DNA from: Straminergon stramineum
Taxonomy: Eukaryota > Streptophyta > Bryopsida > Hypnales > Calliergonaceae
Length of the DNA: 64,000 nucleotides
Assembly: GCA_963920665.1 (NCBI GenBank)
Contig: OY987268.1
Coordinates: 13,642,501 to 13,706,500 of the forward strand
Direction: 5' to 3'
In this document: positions 45,677-63,602 of the stretch, in pieces
How the letters are laid out: every line of letters starts with the position of its first letter
Position numbering within the stretch: position 1 is the first letter of the stretch
The notes under the pieces: generated by a model
Told to the model about the DNA's origin: nothing
The model's database searches: none
The model's input: the letters and a program-made list of their open reading frames with translations, nothing else
Position numbers and translations under genes: made by a program

Positions 45677-46883
45677 CACTAGAAGAAAATCATGTCCGCT
45701 ACAACCGACTGCCCTGCAACTACTGTCCTATGCAATTGCCCTGCAACTACAATCCTCTATATTTGCACCAACTTTGACATAGTGAAACTACAGTTGCAAA
45801 ATAGTCGCAAAGTAGTCGCACAATGTAGTTATAGTTACAAGAATGTAACAGAAGAGTTGATGTGAGGTATTTTACATCCAATATTCATCAAAATTGTCGA
45901 CGTGGACAATTTTACATTTTGTAGAGTCCTATGTGTCTATCTACAATTGCTTATGATCTAAATTTGATATCAATTCAATTAGAAAGCAACTCAAGTGCAA
46001 CTAGATTGCAACTAGAAAGCAATTAGACTACAAATAGACTACAACTACAATTCGACTAAAGTTTGTCTAAAAAATGACTAGACTTCAACTACAAAACAAC
46101 TGGCATGCAACTACAAACCAAGTAAACTGCAACTAGAAAACAACTAGCTTGCAACTATAAAACAATTAAAATGCAACTACTACTAAGTCTTTTATTAATT
46201 GTCCTATATCAATTGTTAAGAATACAATTAAGTTACACATATAAGAATTGTAAGTTATAGCAATCTTGTGTAATGAATTTTTATTATGAAATTCTAATAT
46301 TTCTACATGTTGTAGATTTTTACACTTTGTAGATATCTACAAATTGTAGAAATCTATAAATTGTAGATTTCTACGATTTGTAGATCTCTACAACTTATAG
46401 ATTTCTACAATTTGTAGATTTCTATAATCTACAAATATTTAAAAATTTAAGAAATTTTTGGATTTGGCAATGTAAAAAAAAGATAGATATGAAATTCTAA
46501 ATCTACATATCTATGAATTATAGACAAGTTGTACATTAGTTGGAAACTAGTTGCAGACTAGTTGTATACCAGTCGCAAACTAGTTGCAGACTAGTTGCAC
46601 ACCAATCGCAAACTAGTTGCATACTAGTTGCACGTCAGTCGTAATCTAGTCGCATATAAATAACTTCCACATCAGCAACCACGTCACAGGAGTTCATCAA
46701 TGAACTTCCAAGTAGGTTGTCGGATGAGAAACAACCTTAGAAATTTTTCCAACTGCTTTGCAACTAGTGCAACTTGTCCACTGCAACTGCGGGCTCTTTT
46801 TTGTCACCTAGTTGCAAACGTCTCATGCAACTACAAAACTAGTTGCAAACTGTAGTCGCAAAACCTCTTGTTTTCTTCTAGTG
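45677..46883. mobile_element. CACTA-like non-autonomous element, copy 2 (opposite orientation)
   Basis: Starts CACTAGAAGAAAATCATGTC and ends TTTTCTTCTAGTG, flanked by TTT on both sides (45674-45676 and 46884-46886). The left end matches the complemented right end of copy 1 (GTCCGC(T/C)ACAACC), so it lies inverted relative to copy 1. It carries dense GCAACTA/CTAGTTGCA motifs (45990-46170 and 46533-46660) and the palindrome array. It is 1207 bp with no transposase. Confidence 0.85.
46301..46436. repeat. Palindrome array TTGTAGATTTCTACAA in CACTA copy 2
   Basis: About eight degenerate copies of the self-complementary TTGTAGA(A/T)(A/T)TCTACAA lie in tandem, twice as long as the array in copy 1 and more diverged. 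Confidence 0.75.
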
Positions 46884-49800
46884 TTTTGCCGTTGAGTTCT
46901 AGTGTAAATTCAAGAAAAGAACACTATCCTTTAGCCATAGATACCCTCTATTAGTCCATTGTGATTTTCTTTTACTTGCAAACTAATAATTGGGGTTTCT
47001 ACTAAAATTGATATTCAATTAGGGACCTAAAACTTATCTTTGGAACTTGACTTAGGATTCTCATTGGGTTTTCTTGGACTCATTTTTCTTGGTTTTGTTA
47101 TATAGTTGTAGGTTTAGGTCATTTTGGATATTTCTATTTAATATTTACAATTTGTATGATTTTGCGGTTTCTTACCTATATACAGATGGGATTTGGGTCT
47201 ACTTGGAAAAAAATATCCTAAATATGAATTAATACTACAATGGTATGTAATACACCTATTTTGATTTTATACTCTTTTGGAGGCTTTTTATACACAATTC
47301 TATAGTTAATTTTAAAATTAAAAAAAATAGGGAGTCCCAAGTGACAAAATGAGAGCTCACACATCTCCATCATAAACAACTTCTTTGTATATTTTCCCTT
47401 AGGTAGTGTAGACTTTGTATTGTCTGTAGTCTTTGTAGAAGAATTTAGAGTAGTGTCAACCAAAGGTAGATTTGTACTTGCAATAGCTGTGTTGCCACAT
47501 CACGCAAACTTTGTATACCAACAACCTAGTCTTTGGTCATGTATTGTTTGCACCTCTAACTGAATTGCAAGATAGCTGTGCATATAGACAACATTGTCAA
47601 ATAATCAATTAGTTGCTAGAGTAAAAAAGTTGATATGTATCATTGATAGAAAATTTTCAAGGTCTAAGAGAGCAACACTCAACATCACCAATTGCAAATC
47701 CATTGACATTTTTAATCCCCTAGAAGTTGATTCAGCCAACAAAATCCCCATTATGCTATCCTTCATCCACATCATGCCCAAATTCTCATCACCTTTGATT
47801 TCCCCACCTTTTGCAATGACAATGGAAGTTTTTCTTCAACATTTGTCCTATCAAAATAGATATAATTAGTCTGTACTAATAGTTGAAATGAACTCTCGTT
47901 TACCCCACAACACCCCTTTGTGAGAAAGATGGATCAAGGCATTATTGTTGTATTATCCTCTCATGTAGTACCAATAGGAAGACAAACCTCAAAAGCAAAA
48001 GAGTACACCCTATAATATGCACTTGTTGCATATTGCCTATAAGGGAATTGCATTTGGGAAACCTAATTGGTGTACGTAGAGACACAACAAGCATCTTTGC
48101 CTTTGGAAGCCTCGGATCTTCTTGCACAAATCAATAGGAACTTTTAACTCACTCTTTCCCATTGAAGACCTCTATCACCCTATATGGGAGCATTGGTCAT
48201 TATAAAAAATACTATTGTATTCCTAGTATGCACCTATTTCCTACCAGTGTGGCTCTTTTCCAAACATCTTCAATATTTTTTCATTCTTTCTAAATTTTGT
48301 TATCATAGAAGACATTGTATTAGACGTGAGCCCTTATATAATCTCATTTTCCCCTTGAAGGACTTATCCAAATCTGACACAAATTGGTAAATTAGAAACA
48401 CAACTTTAGCCCCTACAACCATGTTTTAAAAAAAATCATATAAACCCTTTTTTTAGGAATTCCAATTATGTATTATGGGCAAACGTGTTATGGTTTGGTG
48501 ATCACTAAAGGGTTACGACCCACCTAGCTAAAATTACTAAAATTTTATCTCTACATTTGGAAAATTATTTAATTATGAAAAATGCTTTGAGATTTATACA
48601 AATGTTATTGAAGATTTTTGATGAAAACAAAGGTACAAGCTATCTTTGGCACTTATATAAATGTTGTAATAACATCATAGAAACTTTCATAAATATTGTA
48701 TCAAAAGACTCTAACAATTTGTTAAATTCATGTTTAAATTTTCACCTTTTAGTCTTTCACGATGTTCAATCAATAATGATAATATTGCTCTACATAAGTG
48801 AATCCCTTATACATCAGATTATACTAAATGATTTTTTCTTTTCTTATAAATGCATTAGATAAATGTTTGGAATTGCATAATCATTTGAAACCCTAATCAT
48901 AAATTATTTTAGATCGTCAAAAGGATCCTATATCTTTGATTCCATAAAAGATCTTCAAACATCATTTATAACTATACCAAATATTTTTTCTAAAACTTTA
49001 ATTTTATTCGAAATGCACAAAAAACAAATCTTAACCCCTTGCAAACTAGAAGGTAGTCTAGGTTCCCAAATTGTGAAGATATATTATAAAGTGCAATTTA
49101 GAATAATAATTTAATGATGAATCTCAAACAATAGTTGTAAAATATGATCTATATATCACATCTACATGGTTAAATCAACTAGTACACAAACAAACATTTT
49201 TCACTAAAACTTTTAACCAAAAATTGAAAATTCCTTCTAAAATTGATTGTAGATTGAATATTTATGATTTTACAAGATTTTTTTTCCTTTGATTTCAAAA
49301 TGTTAAGTTCTAATCATAATTATTTTGAAGTTTTTTATTCTACATTTTTTTTATTCCATATCATTTTCAAAGGATCATTTTTAAATTGAAAAAGTTACTT
49401 TTTGAAGCTAGACCTACCAATAACTTTTGATTTATAAAATATTTAAAAAGAAAAGTCTTCAAATTTTATATTTACAAATGTTAAAGAACTAACCTCAAAA
49501 TAGTCCATTAAATTGATAGATGAAAAAACACATCTTTATGTGCTTGGGATACATTTGCAATCATTTGTTGTTTAAAATCTAAATGCCTAGCATTTAATGG
49601 GTTTAACATTTTCAAGAAAGTGTAACATTATGTCAAGGTATTTGACCAATATTTTGACATTCAAAACATATATTTAGAAATTGCTTAAATTGTAATTTTT
49701 CAAAAATGTGCAGTACAATGAACATCCATAGTTTCCTAATATGAAACTATTTCTATACTTAATTGTAATTGGTTGACTATTGATTTTCTAAATGTGGGTT

Positions 49801-49997
49801 CCATGACAATTAGATGTGACAAATTATAGAGGTCTAGGAAGCTTCTACTTTGAAAACTCATAGGAACTACTTTGGAGTAAATATATCATCCAAAATTTCT
49901 ATTTTTCCTATTTTTTTTCACTCGTGATTTACAATTGCTAATACTATAGATGTTTTTCTTGGAAAGGTGTCTCCAACTACATGTTGAATTGCTTCTT
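46884..49997. other. Long AT-rich gene-free stretch
   Basis: ORFs of 60-100 codons occur by chance, and none shows domain character. No RNA gene is recognised. Confidence 0.45.
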
Positions 49998-50227
49998 TTA
50001 ACCCTTGAACACTAGGTTGGTGCCTGTGGAAATTAGCCATTTGGGAATTGTGCAACATCACCTACTTTAGAAAAAACAAAAATACTCATTGGAAGTCAAA
50101 CCACTGTAGAAGATCTCCCCTTTCTACCCCTAATTCTGAAGATGAATAGTTGCATTTTTGTCCTACACAAGAGAATTCCTGATTATTCATCGGATAAAAA
50201 ACGTCCACCGTGTTGTTTAGGGATTAA
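49998..50227. mobile_element. TTAA-bounded MITE, 230-bp family
   Basis: TTAACCCTTGAACACTAGG at the left and GTTGTTTAGGGATTAA at the right; the interior is clearly homologous to 23172-23401 in the same orientation. Exactly the same length, 230 bp. Confidence 0.8.
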
Positions 50228-50487
50228 TAGTTCTGGGTGTTTTCCACCTTCCGGCAAATGCCCCAAATTTTTAGTTGTTTTCGAATGTGATGTAAATTAA
50301 GGTAGGAGGTCCATAAAGCACCCATCTAAGAGCTAAAACTGAATTTTGGGGAGGTGAAACTTGTTGAAATATTTTTCAGTAAATTTTCCTTGAAAGAAAA
50401 GTGGAATTGACATCTAATCCAAGTCATTTCATAATTTTTGGAGCTTTGTGGAATTAGTTATGAATTTTTGAAGTCGAAATGGCATAG

Positions 50488-50601
50488 GGCTCTAAAATCG
50501 CCCACCTCCTCATATGTACAATGTTGGTACATCTCTGTAAAGATGAAAAAAAACTCATGTACAAACAGTGTACATTTGAGGAGGTGGGCAATTTTAGAGC
50601 C
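50488..50601. repeat. Hairpin with 33-bp arms
   Basis: The left arm GGCTCTAAAATCGCCCACCT, continuing through CCTCATATGTACA, is mirrored by the right arm 50569-50601 with two mismatches. The loop is 48 bp. The size and near-perfect pairing resemble either a small MITE or a pre-miRNA-like foldback. Confidence 0.75.
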
Positions 50602-51239
50602 TGTGTGGATTTCAAGCCTCCTACCTTCTGCATGCTTGGGTGCAATCTTGTTGTTATCACAAATCTTTTCCAATACTTTTATTTTAAAAAACTTTCGTTC
50701 ACTTAGTGGCAGACAGCATCAAAACCTAGAATCAAACAAACCTGCCTTTTATGTCTGCACGGACACTTGGACGACTGGGATACAAGTCAGGGTTTGAAAT
50801 TCTTCTATGAGCGATTTTGTCTAGAGCTGTACTTACTTTGTAAGTACACTAATTTCTCCTATTAGTGTGTGTGACACAAATCTTTCAAAGTTACACTATT
50901 TTAAATTAGAGCAAACTAGGATATTACATTACTATATTGTCCTAGTTCCCACAAATCAAAAGTTTGTGTGGATACTAATTTTGCAGGTCACATTGATTTT
51001 GCACTGTTGTTCCAAGATGAATTTTTTTTAGTGATATTTGAAAAGTTGTGGTGTGTTTTATTTTATTTTTTGGGTTTTGAATTTTTTTTTAACCCTTACA
51101 ATGCCAAGATTATGTTTCACCAAAAACCACTCCAAACCTACAATTTTCAGTGTAATACAGTTAACATGATTTAAAAAATAAATAAATTCTTTTTGCATAT
51201 TCAATTGTAGGATTTTGCATTAAATTTGTATGAGAATCA

Positions 51240-51700
51240 ATGTGGGGAAAAAATTCATAGACTTCAACCAAGTACATTGTAAGATATTAGTATTCAAAGT
51301 GAAAAGAAAAAATTTGCACCTTACTATACTCGGTTTGTAGACTTTGAATACTCTTAATTGAAATTTATGCACTAGAGAGTTTTGGGATTTAAATCATTGT
51401 GCTGGATAATTGAGTTGAGAATCTAGTTAAAGAATTCCTCCCCAAAATTTGATTTTCATTCTTTAAAAATCTCTGTAGGTACATGATGGAAGAAAATATT
51501 AAATCATCAATAGATCTACAATGGAATTTAGACATTGTTCTACCAAGCAATTTAAAACCCTATAGATTTGGATTTTCGTAAAATTGTGAAGAACAAATCC
51601 TTCGTGTAATTTTCTTAGGAAGATGCCATGATTGCAAACAAAACAAGATTCAAAATAATTCCATCTTGTCAGTTTACTTAAGAGGTGGCTTTTACTAATC
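51240..51700. repeat. Interspersed repeat shared with 10250-10760
   Basis: Same order of motifs as the 10-kb copy, including CATTCTTTAAA and GACTTTGAATACTCTTAA. Class unknown. Confidence 0.5.
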
Positions 51701-52182
51701 AACGCACAACTTTTGTCAACTTTGTTCCTTTTTGACATTCATAAGCCACTCTCTCTCTGGCGATCTTACAGGTTAAATTTTTTTGTTGCTATCAGCCCCC
51801 TGGAAAGTGAAGATTTGACGACGTACTGGCAAGCTGGAAAAAAAATTAAAAAGAATATTCCAGGTTTGGAATGTTAGTCCACTTACAGTATATCAGCCTC
51901 AGTATAAGGCAGCTTTCTGTGTGACCTAAGTTCCAGAATCCAAGTGCAGAAGCTCACGCAAATTTTTTTGCCATATATTTTGTGTGAAGCCAGAGATCGT
52001 CTACTACTGAGACTCGATAGCTTAAGGTAATACCAATAGAGTAACTCATCCTATTAATAGACCACACTACAAGATACCCTGTGTCGAATGCATGACTGAA
52101 AGATGGACCTATCCAGTCACTCAATACACTTCCTCATTGAAAGGAATGATTGGAAAAAGGGAAGTTGGGAATTGTTACATTC

Positions 52183-57684
<5,502 letters not shown>

Positions 57685-59640
57685 ATCTGCAAAACAGAAC
57701 AGATCAGACACCGAGCGGCTCGCGTGAAAAACAGTTTTGATAAGAAAAGCCGAATAAGTCCTCTTCACTAATTGTGACGCCAGCGAACAGACAAAAGAAA
57801 CAGAAGGCTGCATCATAAACAACTTTTTGATAAGCAGAGACAAACTAACGAGAGGCCTGCCATCCAACGCAGTAAGTGAATCCATCACTATAGTCCTCCA
57901 ATCTAAACTTCAGTGAAGATCTCACTGTCTTCAACGTCCAAGCATATTCTCATAAAAATGATCTTTTCAAAAGCCACTTTCAGGTTTCCGTTGTTATACA
58001 TCCCAAGCACAGTGTCGAAGTATTCTTGCAGAGGACGTTTCGACGTTTCAACGTTTCGCACATTTTCTAAAGATCAAAAGTACGTATTAACTCCCTGAGA
58101 TTAAAGGAAATCACTATTCCCTATCCAACCCTCAAAGCTTATTTACATTCTTACATGCTCAATTATCCGAGTCCTTCAATCATCAAAATTCACTCCCTAG
58201 CCCGTTCAGTCCTGTCTGTTTTGTTCGCAGAAATTTAGCATCCATCGATCCTCCACTGCCCGAATTCCAACAACTAGTGTCAAGTCAAAACCTCATACGC
58301 TCAAGCTGAAGCAGCAAGACAGGAATAGAGAAAGGTCAAACACTCGTGAACATCTGCCCTAATCACACTACGAATGAAGTATTTCCAATCAAAGCTGGAA
58401 CTAGAACCAAAAATCTACAGGAATACACACTGATCATCAAACCCCGTAGATAAAAAAACTTCTAGTGCATTGAAGAATTCAAAAATTAATTTACATCATC
58501 CCTACACCAATCATCAAAAGCAGAGGTAGCAATCAGCGAAAAAGAACTCCCGGCTTTCCAGAACTATAAACTAAAATTGCGGAACAAAATTTCACTCACA
58601 ATTATGCCAATTGGGAAAACTTTAAAAAACGTTGTTACACACCCCTACCATAACTTGAAATAATAATATTAGTTCTCTACGAAAAGAAGGCAATCGCATA
58701 CTTCCAAATTCCCAACCTAAAAGAAATAAAACTCAACAGCAATAAAACTTCAACGAAACTCGGTCTGAAACTCCGATCAATACAACTCCGTCGCAATTAA
58801 AGCAAACCGCCATTTTCGCACCTAATCGAAGTAACAAATTCTAAATTCAAGAGCTCGCAGAATTTCCAGTAGATAGTATAAAATTGCGCAGCAAAATCAA
58901 CACGATTACACTCACATTTACTTAAACTACGAACAAATTAGTTACACACACCTACCAAACCCTGACGTCGTCCAATTATCTTTCTAAGAAAAGAAGGCGA
59001 TCAAGCTACCATTACCCGACATCACACATCCCAACCTAAAAACAAGAAAAGCACGCAGCAGTAAAACCTTTCTGCAACTCAGGTTCAAACTCCGATCAAT
59101 AGAACTTCGCCGCCAAACAAAACTAAAAAGCCACCCTCGCACCTAATCGAAAAAAATATCCAGAGCTCACGGAATGCAAAACAATCATACACACAAGACG
59201 ATCATACCAAAAGCGCCTCAATCCTGTGCATAATTGAACTCCTGCTTCACAAAACTAAGCCGCCATTCTTGCACCTAATTTATAAGAAATAAGAAAATTC
59301 AGAGCTCACGAAGCAATCACATAAACAAACAAGACGATCGAAGGACACCGTACCAAAAGTGCCTCAATCCTCTTCACGATCGGGCTCCTAGCCTGCTTTC
59401 ACTGGATTTTTTTTCGAAAACATGAAACAGGTAAGTCGGCTCCGAAATCGCACCTGTTTAAAAGCCTGAAGGCGCCGTGGCAATCTGTGTTTGGCAGCAA
59501 CACACGCAATTGAAATCAGATACAGGGGAATACGTAAACAAGAATTCAGCGCCTTTGTTTCGGAGAGTCGCCCACCTTTAGTGGATGACTAAGTACCGTC
59601 CGGGAACTTCAGTTCGTCACCGTTTTGTCACCGTGGAGCG
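57685..59640 (-). promoter_or_regulatory. 5'UTR intron and promoter region of citrate synthase
   Basis: The acceptor at 57687-57689 implies an upstream non-coding exon. A plausible donor (AAACAG|GTGCGA on the minus strand, near 59455) would give an intron of about 1.8 kb. The promoter would then lie in the GC-richer block 59400-59640. No other gene is seen. Confidence 0.5.
58640..59170. repeat. Tandem duplication, period about 305 bp
   Basis: CACACC(C/T)ACCA, CTA(C/A)GAAAAGAAGGC(A/G)ATC, CCCAACCTAAAA, AACTCCGATCAATA and TCGCACCTAATCGAA occur in the same order at 58640-58850 and 58950-59165. A third, partial copy follows at about 59225-59290. It lies in the proposed 5'UTR intron of citrate synthase. 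Confidence 0.65.
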
Positions 59641-59964
59641 GATAAGCATCACCTTGGATGATTTTCATCCTGGGATGCGCTGAGTGGGACTCATCTACTG
59701 TAGAACGTGGCCCACGTGTCGGCTTCAGGGAGGATGACTCAATGTGGACCCTTAGATTTGCAAACGAATGACAAATTAGGGAATGCTTCTCATGCATTTT
59801 GGTCAATTCATATCTGAAGTATTCATACACTTCAAAAAGAAATTCATAGCTAACATAGAAATTAAAAAAATTCTCAACAAATTTTGGACATGTTGAGGTA
59901 CAAGCTACACATTTGTATAAAAGAAATTTCAAAAGTTTTAAATACTTTTTGATTGTTTTATAAT

Positions 59965-60193
59965 TTAGCCCTTAGATGCCCAATTAGTGATTGAAGAAAT
60001 CATTCTTTTTGGTATTGTATGATATCATTTCCTTTAAAGAAATTAGAAGTATTTATTGGAAGTTAAACTACTATGTAAGATCTCTCCTTTTTGCACAAAA
60101 TTCCTAGGATGAATAATTGCACTTCCATCCTACATACAAAGATTTTTTGTCATTCACTGGCCAAAAACATCCTCAGTGTAGTTTAAGGGTTAA
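59965..60193. mobile_element. TTAA-bounded MITE, 230-bp family
   Basis: The left boundary is TTAGCCCTTAGATGCCC (TTAA decayed) and the right boundary is TAGTTTAAGGGTTAA. The interior shares GGAAGTTAAACTA, GATGAATA.TTGCA and TTGTCATTCA with the other members. Confidence 0.72.
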
Positions 60194-61853
60194 TCAAATT
60201 TATTAGTGAATTCTTTTTTTAATGCAAGTAAATTTTTTCAAGGGTTTTTAGTAAGTGGAATTAGAATCTTTTGAGAACTTTTTACTAAAAATTTCACAAA
60301 TTTCAAGATTTTATTGAATGATTGAATGAAATATCATGTAGATCCAAATTTTTATGTTTTTTATAATTCACTCCACAATCTCCAAAAAATAAATACTGAA
60401 AAATAATATATAAAAATTTTATAAAAATTTTAAGTTTTTTCCACAATTTTGGGAGATTTTTTGTGTGGATTGTAAAAAAAATGTAAAAATAGAGAATTAT
60501 TTTTGAATAAGTATATATCACACAATAAAAATTTTAAATTTATAAAATTCTTATTAGAAAATTCTAAAAGGAATTCTCCTTCCACTTACTAAAAAATTTA
60601 TTTGTATCAAAAAAAAATTCACTAATAATATTTATTAAATTATTAAAAAAAATTGAAATTTTAAAAATTTTGAGAATTTCTTTCACAAAAGTATATTACT
60701 TGTACCAAAACATATCCAAATTTTCATTTTAAATCTCTAATTCTTCAATTAGCTATGGCAATTTTTGTGAGTGTAGGAAACTTTTTGAAAAATAAAAAAA
60801 TAAGGCTTTCTATTTGGTTATCCCTAAATGAAGACTATTCTTGTCCATTTAGATACTAATGTGTCTCTATTAATTTCCTAAAGGATTGCAATGACAATTC
60901 AAAATTATACTCTCAAGATTGAAGAAAAATGAATCTATTTTTTCACTTGGATGAATTTGTTGAATTTCATAAGATCTTTCCTTATTTAAGTCAATTCCAA
61001 CCCTTTCAATCCCAATTGTTGTTACAATACAACCTTAAAACAATTGTCACTAAATTAGATTGCAATGAAGTAAAATTAGATACATGACTAGGATTCACAA
61101 TTGGACCCAAGATTGAAGTGGATGCTCTCAATTTTAAAGTCTTAGGAAAATAACATTGAATATAAAGTAAGGTAGACAAACCTATACAAACTTTTCATCA
61201 CAAATTTTGTCTTTGCCTCAATAAACACGTCATGTAGATTTTGTTGAGGCAAACACAAATTTCTTCTAGTGCTACAATGTAAATCACTTCCTAGATGCTC
61301 AACTACAACAAAAATTTTTGTCACCACATCTATCAATATCCATACAAAAATCTAAAAGAATGAAATTTGTACTTGAAAGATATTCATCTTTCCATGGACC
61401 CCTATGTCCTATAGTACATCTTGACTGCTACATACTCTATAACCCTCAACTTTCTAGGGAGAAACGTGTGCCTTCCATGTAACATATATTGTTTACCAAT
61501 GAGGTAAGGGGCCCTTTTGCATCCTTAGAAAGAGACCCCCTACAATGAACAAAATTGTCTTACATTACTCCTTAGCCAACCCCAATCTTTGAATAAATTG
61601 ACAAATTCCTCTCTAGCAAAGTATATTACCTTCTCAACATGGAGAGGCCCATTGCTTGGATGTATAATGTTATGCAATCTTTCAAAATAAGTTTTTTTTA
61701 ATTAGATTTAAGAGGAGACAACAAATTACAATAGAACCATTTTGTCAAACTACTATATATTGTGGTCAAGCATCAAGATGTGCAACAAGAAGTAAAAATT
61801 TGAGGAGAAATCAACCAATTTTAAAGATAAATTTTTATTTTCCTGAATTTTGT
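60194..61853. other. AT-rich gene-free stretch
   Basis: Extreme AT content with poly-A/T runs; no ORF or bounded element is supported. Confidence 0.45.
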
Positions 61854-62085
61854 TTAACCCTTAAATGTTGGATTGGTGAGCATGAAAATTAGTCTTTTTT
61901 GAACCGTATGACATCATCTACTTTTAAAAAAAAAAAAAAGTATTCATTGGGAGTCAAACTACTGTAGAAGATCTCCCCTTTCCACCCCTAATTCCAAGGA
62001 TGAATAGTTGCATTTCTGTCCTATATATGAGAATTCCTTGTCATTCATCAGACAACAAATGTCTTTCACATCGTGTATGGGTTAA
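61854..62085. mobile_element. TTAA-bounded MITE, 230-bp family, forward copy
   Basis: TTAACCCTTAAATGTTGG at the left, CGTGTATGGGTTAA at the right; the interior is a close match to 23172-23401. Its right TTAA is also the left TTAA of the following reverse copy. Confidence 0.8.
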
Positions 62086-62303
62086 CCCATGAATGACATT
62101 GCAACCATTTTCTAGTCAATGACTTGTCAAAGAATCCTTATGTGTAGAAAAAAATACAACTATTCATCCTCTAAATCTTGTGTGGAAAGGGGATGTCTTG
62201 TAGAGTAGCTTGACTTCCAATGAGTGCTTTTGGAATTTTTTAAACCAACTACTCCTGAAATGCCGAAAAGGAAGATTTTCACAAACACCAGCCCACCCTT
62301 TAA
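62082..62303. mobile_element. TTAA-bounded MITE, 230-bp family, reverse copy
   Basis: Starts TTAACCCATGAATGAC and reads as the reverse complement of the preceding element (CAACTATTCATCCT, AGTAGCTTGACTTCCAATGAGTGCTTTT). The far end has decayed (CCACCCTTTAA). Together with its neighbour it makes a 450-bp imperfect palindrome. Confidence 0.7.
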
Positions 62304-62441
62304 CCCTTAATCGTCGATGTAGAAGTTTAATGACCAATAGATGACTTCACTATTCACTGTAGAAAAACAGAAAGCACCCATTGGTCCAGTAATTGGAGCA
62401 ATTTTGTTGACTATCTTGGTCATGGGGGTTGCGTTCATTAA
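62300..62441. mobile_element. Short TTAA-type element X, copy 1
   Basis: Starts TTAACCCTTAATCGTCG, ends GCGTTCATTAA. Shares GATGACTTCACT, GTAGAAAAACAGAA or its variant, ATTGGTCCAGTAAT and TTGGTCATGGGG with 62823-62963 in the same orientation. Confidence 0.65.
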
Positions 62442-62819
62442 CCCCCAAATGACGGACTGGTCCCCGCGGGGAAGAGGCGGGTTGAGCACTGTTCATAGTG
62501 CACTGACCGTGGGAGAGAAACACGTTCATGAACAGTACCAAAGAAAGGGGAACTCTCGTTGCCCTCATGAAAATTGTGGGAGGGCAGCCTACAACCTAAC
62601 ACCGTGCACGGGTATTTCCGTGCTTTGTTCTCAATTTCCATGCTCCTTAAAAATAAGAATGCATCCAAATTACACAATTTTTGGCCCTCCATGATGCAGC
62701 ACATCTCCACGATTGTGTTAAAAAAAAAAACGGATGAAAAAATGCATTCCTGCATCCCACAGATTAACTTCTTGTTCCTCATCGGACGAAAATCGTCCGC
62801 ATCGGCGTTTATGGGTTAA
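62438..62819. mobile_element. TTAA-bounded element between the two X copies
   Basis: Starts TTAACCCCCAAATGACGG and ends GCGTTTATGGGTTAA. The right part (CTTCTTGTTCCTCATCGGAC, AAAATCGTCCG) resembles the ends of the 230-bp family; the left part is GC-richer and unique here. It is 382 bp. Confidence 0.6.
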
Positions 62820-62822
62820 GGG

Positions 62823-62963
62823 TTAAATGTTGCAGCGGACGTTTTGTGTCTGATGGATGACTTCACTGTTGATTATAGAAAAACAGAATGCACCTATTGG
62901 TCCAGTAATCGGAGCAGTTCTGCTGACTACTTTGGTCATGGGGCTTCGTCCTTTAAGGGTTAA
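62823..62963. mobile_element. Short TTAA-type element X, copy 2
   Basis: Runs from TTAAATGTTGCAGCGGACG to CCTTTAAGGGTTAA and is a direct homologue of 62300-62441. It is separated from the preceding element only by GGG. Confidence 0.65.
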
Positions 62964-63602
62964 GGGTGAGAAGTGGTAGATTTGGTGCCCTCAAATCAAC
63001 CGATCTCTTGCTGCGGTGCGTAGCAGTTGCCCCCTGTTCACTTGCAAGAAACTCTAGGAGCAGACCGCGGCATTCGAATGCCAGATTTCAAAGTTTGGAT
63101 TTCTCTTCCATATCTTTCCTGTCTGTACGATCTCAGCTGATGGGGGCATGAAAATTGAGAGCATTCCGCCAATTTCTCCATGGTCAGAAAAAACTTTATA
63201 GAATTGTTGCCAGGAGAAATATGCTCCAGTGTTCTATTTCGATCAAAGCCGGAGGGGTTCCTGTTGTAGCACAAGGGTCTTTGTTTGGTGAATGCTGATG
63301 CTCGGCAGGGAGAATTGAACTTAGTGTTTGCATTCGCATTCGCATTCGCATTCCTTGTGCTAACCAACTATCGCAGCAGCAATCCTGGAGCTTCAAAATT
63401 CTTGTCATTCCCAAACGTTTCTCTCTCAATTAGGATTTAGGGTTCACTAAATAGTGATTGTCCACGGTCGTGCATTCTATATTTCATTGCAGAATCTCAT
63501 ATTTACCGGTCTTTCACCTATCATCTTGTTGGATGCTGGAGTTGCGATACAAGACTTCTTGCAGAGGAGGTGTCCGGTGTTAGGGTTCACGGTTTGGTGA
63601 AC
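62964..63602 (+). promoter_or_regulatory. Upstream region of the last gene
   Basis: GC content rises to gene-like levels, consistent with a promoter and 5'UTR. A (GCATTC)4 microsatellite sits at 63331-63353. ORFs on both strands here are low-complexity and not supported as genes. Confidence 0.45.

Noticed and set aside
50438..50797. 119-codon ORF and overlapping antisense ORFs near 50.5 kb
   Set aside because: All are produced by the inverted repeat at 50488-50601, and the similarity between strands is due to the palindrome.
63038..63367. 109-codon minus ORF with a run of Asn-Ala
   Set aside because: The Asn-Ala run is the translation of a GCATTC microsatellite, and the rest has no recognisable features.
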